DNA of 64,000 nt. Source: EB88 sp965199135 (GTDB lineage: Bacteria > Acidobacteriota > Terriglobia > Terriglobales > Acidobacteriaceae). Below the pieces are notes generated by a model that saw nothing but the letters and a program-made list of their open reading frames with translations, ran no database searches and was not told the origin of the DNA. Both the position numbers and the translations under genes were made by a program. Below are positions 8,967 through 15,993 of this stretch, one piece after another. The DNA lies in assembly GCA_965199135.1 (NCBI GenBank), contig OZ240685.1, forward strand, positions 496,001-560,000, read 5' to 3'. The first letter of the stretch is position 1. Every line of letters starts with the position of its first letter.

Positions 8967-9536
8967 TTAGCCCTTGTGTTCGTCGCTCTGCAGCTCGGCC
9001 AGAACCTCGGTGCTGTGGTGCGCGGGATCAACGCCGGTCCACACCTTCACGATCTTGCCATCCGGGCTGATCAGGAAGGTGTTCCGCTTCGCGATCTTGA
9101 AGCCCATGTAGTTGCCGAGCGAACCGTAGTCCGCGACCACCTTCTTGTCAGGGTCGGCGAGCAGGTGAAAGTTGAGACCTTCCTTTGCGCAGAATTCCTT
9201 GTGGCTGTCGACGGTGTCGACACTCACGCCGACGATGACCGCGTTCATCTTCTCGTACTTCGCCGCGTCCTGCTGGAAGTTGTGCGCCTCAAGCGTGCAG
9301 CCGCTGGTGCCGTCCTTCGGGTAGAAGTACAGCACGACCCACTTGCCGTGGAAGGAAGAGAGGCTGGTGGGCTGACCGGTCTGCGATGGCAGTGTGAAGG
9401 TTGGGGCAGTTTGGCCGGCAGACGGCATAGTGTCGGTGTCTGCAGCTGCGGGCTTTGCGGCGATAGCGCGGGTACCGGCCCAGCCAAGTCCAAGCAGAAG
9501 TGCGAGCGAGACGGCGGCAACAGAAATCTTTGGCAT
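8967..9536 (-). CDS. Exported Bcp/AhpC-TSA-type peroxiredoxin
   Basis: A 189-residue thioredoxin-fold peroxidase. Residues 1-27 form a signal peptide or anchor. The catalytic block is Y-F-Y-P-K-D-G-T-S-G-C with the peroxidatic Cys80. The usual Bcp resolving cysteine five residues later is absent (sequence T-L-E-A-H-N); Cys116 in E-F-C-A-K-E-G could take that part, or the enzyme may be of 1-Cys type. The Bcp signatures G-V-S-V-D and H-K-E-F follow. It would reduce hydroperoxides with thioredoxin or a periplasmic thiol partner. Export is unusual, as most Bcp proteins are cytosolic. A GGAGGAA ribosome site precedes the ATG at 9536. Confidence 0.87.
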   Translation of the reverse strand: MPKISVAAVSLALLLGLGWAGTRAIAAKPAAADTDTMPSAGQTAPTFTLPSQTGQPTSLSSFHGKWVVLYFYPKDGTSGCTLEAHNFQQDAAKYEKMNAVIVGVSVDTVDSHKEFCAKEGLNFHLLADPDKKVVADYGSLGNYMGFKIAKRNTFLISPDGKIVKVWTGVDPAHHSTEVLAELQSDEHKG

Positions 9537-9601
9537 GCGGTAGTTCCTCCATGGAGATCACCTCGAGCCAGCGTGGCCACGAGGGATGAGCGCCACCGTG
9601 A

Positions 9602-10465
9602 TTATGTGCGCTCGATGGCCACAACGGCAATCTTCTCTGCATTGGCCAGGGCGAGAATTGCGTCTCGGTCAAAGAGCAGTGTGCGCCCTGCCTCGATCGC
9701 AAGGCATCGCGCCCCGGCTGCAACCATCACGCGAACCGTCGCAAGTCCAATCACGGGCACGTCAAAACGCAGATCCTGTTTCGGTTTCGCGACCTTGACC
9801 ACGGTGAGGGTACGCTCAAGCGTGGAAGCATTGCCCTCGAGCGTGCCCAGCAGCACACCGGCGCGGGCGATCGTTGCGTCCGTCCCTTCCATTGCTTCCA
9901 CGGCGACGCATGCCCCGCCTGCGATGACGACGGTCTGGCCAATGTCGAACGACGCGATGCCGCGTGCGACAGTCTGGCCGTACTCGATGTCCTGCAGCTC
10001 TGCCGGGGACGGGGCGCGCGCGGTCAGCACACCGGCTGGCGCAAGCAGCGGCTCAAGGAAGGCTGTCGACGCAAGCAGCTCGATGCCTTCATCGCCCAGC
10101 ACCTTGGCCACAGCGCCGAGCAGCATGTCAGTGTTGCGGGTGCGCAGCGACAGGAGCAGCTTCGCGAGTTTCCAGTCCGGGCGGATGCTCGAGAAGATCT
10201 GCTTGTGCTTGACCTGGCCTGCCATCACGGCCTGGTGAACGCCGGCCGCCTGAAATGTGGTGATCAGGCGCGAAAGCTCGCCAAGCGAGAGCCAGTGCAC
10301 CTCGATCGCGGCGTCGGCTGCTGCGCGCTCGTTGATCTCCGGGTCTGTCTCCTCGCGAATCGCAGCGACCACGACGGCGATGCCATGCGCCCGCGCTGCG
10401 TCGAGCAGGAGGAAAGGAAAGCGTCCGTTGCCTGCGATCAGCCCGAGTTTGCCGTTGATCTGCAC
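9602..10465 (-). CDS. lpxI: UDP-2,3-diacylglucosamine pyrophosphatase LpxI
   Basis: A lipid A pathway enzyme of the LpxI (DUF1009) family that hydrolyses UDP-2,3-diacylglucosamine to lipid X and UMP, replacing LpxH. It has the family start I-N-G-K-L-G-L-I-A-G-N-G-R-F-P, the middle block G-Q-V-K-H-K-Q-I-F and the final V-P-V-I-G-L-A-T-V. A longer frame starts at 10525 inside lpxA, but the GTG at 10465, four bases after the lpxA stop, gives the expected 287 residues and begins right before the conserved N-terminus. Order fabZ-lpxA-lpxI matches lipid A operons of many LpxI users; lpxB is not next to it. The enzyme is cytosolic. Confidence 0.9.
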   Translation of the reverse strand: MQINGKLGLIAGNGRFPFLLLDAARAHGIAVVVAAIREETDPEINERAAADAAIEVHWLSLGELSRLITTFQAAGVHQAVMAGQVKHKQIFSSIRPDWKLAKLLLSLRTRNTDMLLGAVAKVLGDEGIELLASTAFLEPLLAPAGVLTARAPSPAELQDIEYGQTVARGIASFDIGQTVVIAGGACVAVEAMEGTDATIARAGVLLGTLEGNASTLERTLTVVKVAKPKQDLRFDVPVIGLATVRVMVAAGARCLAIEAGRTLLFDRDAILALANAEKIAVVAIERT

Positions 10466-10469
10466 GGTG

Positions 10470-11246
10470 CTACTTGAGCACGCCGCGTTCGGAGCTCTCG
10501 ATGAAGTGCAGGAGGTACGCGACATCGTCGCTCGCTGCTCCCTCTTCGCGGAGCCGCTCCACGGCCTGCGTGGTGTTCATCTTTGCCGCGAGCAGCAAGC
10601 GGAAGGCATGCTGCAGTGCACGCAGCCGTTCGGCGCCAAAGCCGCGACGAGAGAGCCCCACCTTGTTCACACTGTAGGCGTGTGTTTCGCGTTTCGCCGA
10701 AGTGAGCGAGAACGGCAGCACGTCCTGTGTGATGGTGGTGCCGCCGCCGATATAACTGTAACGGCCAATGCGGCAGAACTGATGGACCGGGCAGAGCGCG
10801 CCGACCGACGCATAGTCTTCGACGGTGACGTGGCCGGCGAGCGTAGCGGCATTGGCGAGGATGCAGCCATCGCCAATGACCGAGTCATGCCCGATGTGCA
10901 CATACGCCATGATGAGGCAGTCGGAGCCGACGCGAGTGGTGCCGCCACCGCCCGGCGTGCCGCGCGAGATGGTGACGTACTCGCGAATGTCATTGTTGTC
11001 GCCGATCGCGAGACCGGTCGGCTCGCCGCGATACTTCAGGTCCTGGGGAGGAATGCCGATCGCGGCAAAGGGAGCAAAGCGGTTGCGGTTGCCTGCGTGG
11101 AGCCGCCCAGCGAGAACAACATGCGAGACCAGCACACATTCCTCGCCGAGCACCACGTCCGCGCCGACAGTGCAGAAGGGTCCGACCGTGCATGAGTCCG
11201 GAATGACTGCGCCTGGCGCAATGATCGAGCTCGCGTGGATGCTCAC
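10470..11246 (-). CDS. lpxA: Acyl-ACP--UDP-N-acetylglucosamine O-acyltransferase LpxA
   Basis: A 258-residue left-handed beta-helix protein that carries out the first step of lipid A synthesis, the 3-O-acylation of UDP-GlcNAc. Hexapeptide repeats run from residue 1 to about 190. The LpxA signatures I-H-A-S-S-I-I-A-P-G-A, G-I-P-P-Q-D-L-K-Y and H-I-G-H-D-S (with the catalytic His) are present, and the C-terminal helical domain includes N-K-V-G-L-S-R-R-G-F. Its ATG overlaps the fabZ stop in an ATGA arrangement, and lpxI starts four bases after its stop, so the three are translationally linked. Cytosolic homotrimer by family knowledge. Confidence 0.95.
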   Translation of the reverse strand: MSIHASSIIAPGAVIPDSCTVGPFCTVGADVVLGEECVLVSHVVLAGRLHAGNRNRFAPFAAIGIPPQDLKYRGEPTGLAIGDNNDIREYVTISRGTPGGGGTTRVGSDCLIMAYVHIGHDSVIGDGCILANAATLAGHVTVEDYASVGALCPVHQFCRIGRYSYIGGGTTITQDVLPFSLTSAKRETHAYSVNKVGLSRRGFGAERLRALQHAFRLLLAAKMNTTQAVERLREEGAASDDVAYLLHFIESSERGVLK

Positions 11247-11812
11247 TCGGTCGTCACCGCCTGTGAGTCTGCGGGCACCGGTGCGTCGGCGAGGGGCGTC
11301 GCAGCAGCAGGGGGCTTCGCTGAGAGTGAGGCAGAACCCCCACCTTCGCGCTTCACCAGCTGGCAGGTCACAACCGCTTCACAGACCAGCTTTCCATCGA
11401 CCCGGATGAAGCCCTCAAGGCGCACTGCACGTGAGCGCAGATTCAGAATCCTGGCTTCGATCTCGAGCACATCACCGGGCGTGACAGGGCGGCGGAACTT
11501 GGCACGCTCGACGCCGGTGAACAGCATCAGCGTATCGCCAGGGCGTTCGTAATCCAGCAGGATCAGAAGACCTCCCGCCTGCGCGATCGCCTCGATCTGG
11601 AGCACGCCGGGCATGATCGGATACCCGGGAAAGTGGCCCTGGAAGAAATCCTCGTTGATGGTGACGCACTTGCGGGCGACAATGCGCTTCTTTGATTCCA
11701 CCTCGAGCACGCGGTCGATCAGGAGAAACGGGTGGCGGTGCGGCAGCAGCGCCATGACAGCAGAGATGTCGTGGATGCCAGCGGGGGTCGAAGCGTTCTC
11801 GGGCGTTTCCAT
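11243..11812 (-). CDS. fabZ: 3-hydroxyacyl-ACP dehydratase FabZ
   Basis: A 189-residue hotdog-fold dehydratase of fatty-acid synthesis. The active-site block is G-H-F-P-G-Y-P-I-M-P-G-V-L-Q-I-E-A-I-A-Q, with the catalytic His in G-H-F and the catalytic Glu in Q-I-E. FabZ proteins are usually about 150 residues; here there are about 13 extra residues at the N-terminus and about 30 Ala/Ser/Pro-rich residues at the C-terminus. It supplies enoyl-ACP and competes with LpxA for 3-hydroxyacyl-ACP, which explains the linkage with lpxA. It follows the M48 protease gene by 24 bases. Confidence 0.94.
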   Translation of the reverse strand: METPENASTPAGIHDISAVMALLPHRHPFLLIDRVLEVESKKRIVARKCVTINEDFFQGHFPGYPIMPGVLQIEAIAQAGGLLILLDYERPGDTLMLFTGVERAKFRRPVTPGDVLEIEARILNLRSRAVRLEGFIRVDGKLVCEAVVTCQLVKREGGGSASLSAKPPAAATPLADAPVPADSQAVTTE

Positions 11813-11836
11813 AAGGGTTCGCCCGATTATAAAGCG

Positions 11837-13048
11837 CTACCGTTGTGCCATTCTCGCTGCTTCTTCTGCGCGGTCCGCGGTGGGCGGATGCGTGTACGTC
11901 CACCAGACCACGAAGCGATTTGGCGTGGGGTCCTCGAGCCATGCGCGGCCAAGCCGATTGAAGTCTGCCACTTCGATCGAGGCCGCATGGGGAAGCAGGC
12001 GCATCAACAGCTGCTGCCCATACACATCGGCGGCATGCTCCTCACTGCGACTGACGGCGTTGCTGATCGGCGCGCTCAGAAACGCGATCACCGACGAGAG
12101 CAGCAGCAGCAGCGGCAGCGCAGACCACTCGGAAGAAGATGCAATGTGCCAGCGGCCACCGAAGCGCTGCACGGCTCGCTCAAAAAGCCAGGCCAGCAAC
12201 GCGAAGAGGAAAAACATCAGCACGGCCGCGAACAGGATGCCTTTCCATATATGTCCGAGCACGTAGTGGCCCTGTTCGTGCGCATAGATGGCGAGGATCT
12301 CGTCCGGGGGCACGCGCTGGAGCGTGGTGTCCCAGACCACGATGCGCTTCGAGCGGCCGACCCCTGTGACGTAAGCATTCATCCCGGTCTCGCGGCGGCT
12401 CGCATCCTCGACGAAGATCCGGTCAGGCGGGATAGCGAGGTGCCCGAGCTGTGCCACCTTTTCGAGTCTCGCGACGAGCGCGGGATCCTGCTTCAGCAGC
12501 GGTGTGAAGTGGTTGAAGAGCGGATCGATCAGGACAGGCGACAGGAACACGCCGAGGATCACAACCGGCTGCACCAACGCCCAGGTCCACAGCCACCAGC
12601 GGCGTGGACTGCGACGAAGCAGGGCAAACACAACCGATAGCAGGAGGGTGCCGATCAGGAGGCTGCCCAGCCCCTCCTTGGCGAAGTCCAGCCACCAGGC
12701 CGGCCAGCGTTCGATCGACAGACCATATCGCAGCTGGATACGGTGCGAAACGAGGTCGCCCGGCAGGTCGATCAGGAGCAGGATCAGCAGCCACGCGGGG
12801 GCAACAAGCAGGCCCGCGAGCCAGGGGCGGCGCGCATAGGGGCTGCTCCCCGGGCGTGCTGTGAGCCGCTCGGCCCAGCGCGCGATCTTGGCGCCGGCCC
12901 GCCAGCGAAGCAGCAGGCCCACAACCAGCAGGTCCCACGCCGTTCCGCCAAAGTACAGCAGCGTGTGCAGGGATTCGAGCGCCTTGGCTTTCCGAAGCAG
13001 CGCAGGCGGAAGCGTGTACGCCGGTGGGACTGCAAGGAGGGAAATCAT
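11837..13048 (-). CDS. M48 family membrane zinc metallopeptidase (Ste24/CAAX protease-like)
   Basis: A 403-residue integral membrane protease. Several hydrophobic helices lie in residues 35-200. The zinc motif H-E-Q-G-H sits in I-Y-A-H-E-Q-G-H-Y-V-L-G-H at about residue 265, and a downstream E-E-H-A-A-D supplies the third ligand, as in Ste24 and HtpX. Bacterial members take part in membrane protein quality control or peptide processing, since CAAX prenylation is eukaryotic. It sits between the GAF/rlpA genes and fabZ on the same strand with short gaps (30 and 24 bases), so it probably belongs to the envelope operon. Confidence 0.88.
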   Translation of the reverse strand: MISLLAVPPAYTLPPALLRKAKALESLHTLLYFGGTAWDLLVVGLLLRWRAGAKIARWAERLTARPGSSPYARRPWLAGLLVAPAWLLILLLIDLPGDLVSHRIQLRYGLSIERWPAWWLDFAKEGLGSLLIGTLLLSVVFALLRRSPRRWWLWTWALVQPVVILGVFLSPVLIDPLFNHFTPLLKQDPALVARLEKVAQLGHLAIPPDRIFVEDASRRETGMNAYVTGVGRSKRIVVWDTTLQRVPPDEILAIYAHEQGHYVLGHIWKGILFAAVLMFFLFALLAWLFERAVQRFGGRWHIASSSEWSALPLLLLLSSVIAFLSAPISNAVSRSEEHAADVYGQQLLMRLLPHAASIEVADFNRLGRAWLEDPTPNRFVVWWTYTHPPTADRAEEAARMAQR

Positions 13049-13078
13049 GCCTCCAGCATAGCGGCAGGCGGGAGCGCC

Positions 13079-13612
13079 CTAGTGCTTCGCCCAGGGTGAT
13101 GGGCTTGAGGCCGATGCCGGGGTCTCGGCCCGGTGGCGCAGAGCGCGCAGCTCAATGCGTGCGTTGATCTGCCGGCTGAGAAGCACGAGTGCGCGGGCCT
13201 GAGTCGGCTTGAGCTCCCGGGGAACCGTGTCCATGACGCAAAGCGCACCGATGCGCGTACCATCGGGCGCGTACAGGGGAACACCCGCATAGAACAGGAC
13301 GGCGCTCACGCCAGTGACGAGTGGATTGTCATAGAAGCGTATGTCAGACGCGGCATCGGACACGACAAAGACGCCGTCCTGCTGGATCACGTACTGGCAG
13401 AAGGTACTGGCCCGGTTCACGGGAGAGGGCTCCATCCCGACGATGCCCTTGCTGTACTGACGCTCGGCACCGAGCAGATTGATCTGGCTGACAGGCGTTC
13501 CACAAAGAGCCGCGGCAAGCTCAGCAAGGTCGTCGAATTCCTCATCGACACCGGTGCCAAGCACGTCAAGAAGTGCAGCGCTGATGTGGGCTGGAAGGCT
13601 GGGTTCGCGCAT
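13079..13612 (-). CDS. Stand-alone GAF domain protein
   Basis: A 177-residue cytosolic protein that is almost entirely one GAF domain (residues about 20-160), with L-A-A-A-L-C-G-T-P-V-S-Q-I-N-L-L, F-C-Q-Y-V-I and a G-V-P-L-Y-A-P-D-G-T-R-I-G-A-L-C-V-M-D block typical of the GAF modules that precede kinases or GGDEF domains. No output domain is present. A longer frame reaches 14068 but would run through rlpA, so the ATG at 13612 is chosen. It begins about 100 bases after the rlpA stop and ends 30 bases before the M48 gene. It may sense a small ligand or redox state and act on a partner protein. Confidence 0.8.
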   Translation of the reverse strand: MREPSLPAHISAALLDVLGTGVDEEFDDLAELAAALCGTPVSQINLLGAERQYSKGIVGMEPSPVNRASTFCQYVIQQDGVFVVSDAASDIRFYDNPLVTGVSAVLFYAGVPLYAPDGTRIGALCVMDTVPRELKPTQARALVLLSRQINARIELRALRHRAETPASASSPSPWAKH

Positions 13613-13709
13613 GCCGCATTTTACGAACGGCACTGGGTGTACTTTGGGGTTAATCCTGCGAACAAGTCGGTACTTCTGTACCGTCTTTCCGATCAGGAAC
13701 ACCCGCCCA

Positions 13710-14534
13710 TCAGTCGAGGCGTGTGAGGTACGCAGCGCCTTCTTCCGGCTGCATGCTTTGCTCGATCTCCTGGGCGCGTGTCTTGTCGTCACCCGATGGC
13801 CGGATACGCACCCAGTGGCCGGTCGGGCCGGTAAACTCGATGACGTTGGCCGTGGTGTAGCGCTTCTGCAGGGAACGCTGAAGAGCCAGGGCCTTGCCCT
13901 CGTTATGGAAGGCGCCGATCTGCACGCACCAGCGGCCACCCTCGGCAATCGGGTGAGGCGCGGAAAACACCTCGATCTGCACGGTTGCTGTGCCGGGAGC
14001 CCAGACGCCGATAGCCTTGGCCGACGCGACAGAGAGATCGAGCACGCGCCCCGGGACAAATGGCCCACGATCTGTCACCCGCATCACTGAACTCTGACCC
14101 GTGCGAAGGTTGGTCACGCGTAGCAACGATCCCATCGGCAACTCGCGATGGGCGGCAGACAGCATGTTCTGGTCGAAGATCTCGCCATTGGCGCCACGAT
14201 GCCGGTCGTAGGGCGGACCGTACCAGCTTGCCACCCCGGTCTGCGTCCAGATCGGGCGGTGCTGCTCGACGAAGAGCAGGTCTGCCTGGCTGTCGGCAGC
14301 AACCGACGCAGCAGGCTTCACTCCCGAGTGCAGAGGAGGCTGGTTTGCAGACTGTGAGGGTGGGAACGTCTTGTAGGGCACCGACGAGTCCGGCAGTGGC
14401 TGAACCGATGGGGCGGGCGGTACGTAGGCTGTCTGCTGCTTGTGTCCACAGCCCGTCACCAGAAGAGTCAGGCTCGCAAGTGCAGCGGCATATCCGCCTC
14501 GCCATCGAAAGCGAGGCCCCGTGAGAGGACCCAT
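13710..14534 (-). CDS. rlpA: RlpA-type septal-ring lytic transglycosylase lipoprotein with SPOR domain
   Basis: A 274-residue lipoprotein. The start at 14534 gives a signal peptide with lipobox L-L-V-T-G-C (Cys29). The double-psi beta-barrel domain begins T-G-V-A-S-W-Y-G and contains D-R-G-P-F-V-P-G-R-V-L-D-L-S, with the active-site Asp and the expected His in A-H-R-E-L. A C-terminal SPOR domain starts W-C-V-Q-I-G-A-F and should bind denuded glycan at the division site. RlpA cleaves stem-peptide-free glycan strands. Its ATG overlaps the stop of the small upstream gene by one base (TGATG), suggesting coupled translation. Confidence 0.9.
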   Translation of the reverse strand: MGPLTGPRFRWRGGYAAALASLTLLVTGCGHKQQTAYVPPAPSVQPLPDSSVPYKTFPPSQSANQPPLHSGVKPAASVAADSQADLLFVEQHRPIWTQTGVASWYGPPYDRHRGANGEIFDQNMLSAAHRELPMGSLLRVTNLRTGQSSVMRVTDRGPFVPGRVLDLSVASAKAIGVWAPGTATVQIEVFSAPHPIAEGGRWCVQIGAFHNEGKALALQRSLQKRYTTANVIEFTGPTGHWVRIRPSGDDKTRAQEIEQSMQPEEGAAYLTRLD

Positions 14535-14746
14535 CAACGAGAGGTTCCTCGGGTGACGCCACGCCTGCCGTCCAGCGCATCGGCGGCATCCCGCAACATC
14601 ACGGCGCATCCTCGGCAGAAGCGGAGCGATGCGTTTCGGATCTCGGGGACAATCCGGTCGTTGATGAAGGCGACTACCTGCTTGACCTCGCCCTGCGCCT
14701 CAAGAGTCAGGGCATGCACTTCATTTTCCCAGGTACGCTGTGCCAT
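14534..14746 (-). CDS. Small conserved-looking hypothetical protein coupled to rlpA
   Basis: A 70-residue protein whose TGA overlaps the rlpA ATG. The start at 14746 is preferred over 14806 because a GAGGAA ribosome site lies nine bases upstream. The chain is helical and amphipathic (E-V-H-A-L-T-L-E-A-Q-G-E-V-K-Q-V-V-A-F) with two cysteines in F-C-R-G-C. There is no signal peptide or membrane segment. I do not recognise the family. Its position first in the run to rlpA, the GAF protein and the lipid A genes suggests a link to the cell envelope. Confidence 0.65.
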   Translation of the reverse strand: MAQRTWENEVHALTLEAQGEVKQVVAFINDRIVPEIRNASLRFCRGCAVMLRDAADALDGRRGVTRGTSR

Positions 14747-14945
14747 CGTATGGTTCCTCGTTTCCGCTGCTGCATCCATATTGGAGATAGAAACTACAGT
14801 GTGCAAGATGTCTTCGGCTTCATGCGGAGCGGTCCTGTTTTCTCTATAGTCTGCGTTAGGGGCATCCCATGTAAGTCAGCCGCACGTCCGGGCTTTTACC
14901 ACTTTCAGGGAGTTGGAAGCTGGATAACATCGTCGAGGCACACTT

Positions 14946-15698
14946 TTGAAGAACCACAACCTTACCTGGCCCGCCATGCTTCTATGCGTTGCCTCTGCGT
15001 TTGCTCTGCAAGCCCAGGCACAGAACCTGCCGGATGCGCCACCCCCGCCTCCCCAGGGTGCTGTTCCCCCCACGCCAAGCACGCATGTGGCAGTTCCTGC
15101 GACCCGGCCCGCGGACGTTGCGTCCCTGAACCGCCGGCAGTGGTCCGGCGTTGTCGAGCCTGGCGAGAAGATCCCCCCGCTCACCGTACGCGACAAACTG
15201 CTCTTTCCTCTTCACGAGGAGCTTCAGCCGGTCACCACGATCGCTCCGGATCTCTGGTCGGGGGTGTACGGTGTCGTTCGCGACTCCGACCCCAAGGTAG
15301 GCACCAACTCCAGGGGATTTGGCGAGCGTGTCGGGTATGCGGCGTCGCGGCAGATCATCTCGCGTGAACTCTGCGATGGATATCTGCCGATCCTGTTTCA
15401 TGAGGATCCTCGCTACTACCGCCAGGCCTATGGAAGCTACGGGTCGCGCTTCGAGCATGCCGTGCGCCGGGTCTTCTTCACCCAGACCGACAGCGGCGCG
15501 CGGACCTTTAACTACTCCGACTTCCTGGGCCGGGGCATGAACGCCGCGTTGACCCAGACCTACTACCCTCAAAACAGTATCGGGACCGGCGTCGTGCTTC
15601 GCACCTGGGGCCTTTCCCTGCTGGGGCTCGGCGGCGGCAATCTCTATTCGGAGTTCCTGCCTGACCTGAAGCGCAAATTCCTCCACAAGGACCGTTAG
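14946..15698 (+). CDS. Secreted hypothetical protein of an Acidobacteria-type family
   Basis: A 250-residue protein starting at TTG. Residues 1-25 are a signal peptide ending in A-Q-A-Q, followed by a Pro-rich linker (N-L-P-D-A-P-P-P-P-P). The folded part contains Y-A-A-S-R-Q-I-I-S, L-F-H-E-D-P-R-Y-Y-R and a hydrophobic segment G-L-S-L-L-G-L-G-G-G-N near the end. The H-E-D-P-R-Y-Y block recurs, as far as I recall, in uncharacterised secreted proteins of Terriglobia. The Gly-rich hydrophobic stretches could be membrane-active or part of a small barrel. No function can be assigned. It stands alone between divergent rlpA and the radical SAM gene. Confidence 0.7.
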   Translation: MKNHNLTWPAMLLCVASAFALQAQAQNLPDAPPPPPQGAVPPTPSTHVAVPATRPADVASLNRRQWSGVVEPGEKIPPLTVRDKLLFPLHEELQPVTTIAPDLWSGVYGVVRDSDPKVGTNSRGFGERVGYAASRQIISRELCDGYLPILFHEDPRYYRQAYGSYGSRFEHAVRRVFFTQTDSGARTFNYSDFLGRGMNAALTQTYYPQNSIGTGVVLRTWGLSLLGLGGGNLYSEFLPDLKRKFLHKDR

Positions 15699-15993
15699 CT
15701 CCTCTTTCCTCCCTCCCACTCGGCCCGCCAGAGCTACCGTTCAGGGCAGCCTGGGCGCCGTTCGGCGTCGAGGCTTACCAGCTTTGTGGGACCTCCTCGT
15801 ATGGTGGAGGTAGGCAAATCGCCCCGAAACGTTCAGTTTTCAGGGCGAGCGATCGGTGCTCTCCCGGAGCTTTTCCTGCTCCCGAAGCATGGGTGGCCTC
15901 ATATTTCCGTTGCGTGTACCGTGCGGGCGTCATCGTATCTGTATACGTCCGTGCCAAAGAGATCTGTCACTACGTCAGGAGCAATTCTCAACT
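15699..15993. other. Intergenic region before the radical SAM gene
   Basis: No gene is supported. The region should hold the radical SAM promoter. Frames reading through it at 15786 and 15856 lack coding character, and the true start at 15994 has an AGGAG site at about 15977-15981. Confidence 0.5.

Noticed and set aside
13613..14068. N-terminal extension of the GAF protein frame
   Set aside because: It overlaps rlpA and reads as basic low-complexity sequence; the ATG at 13612 starts the domain properly.
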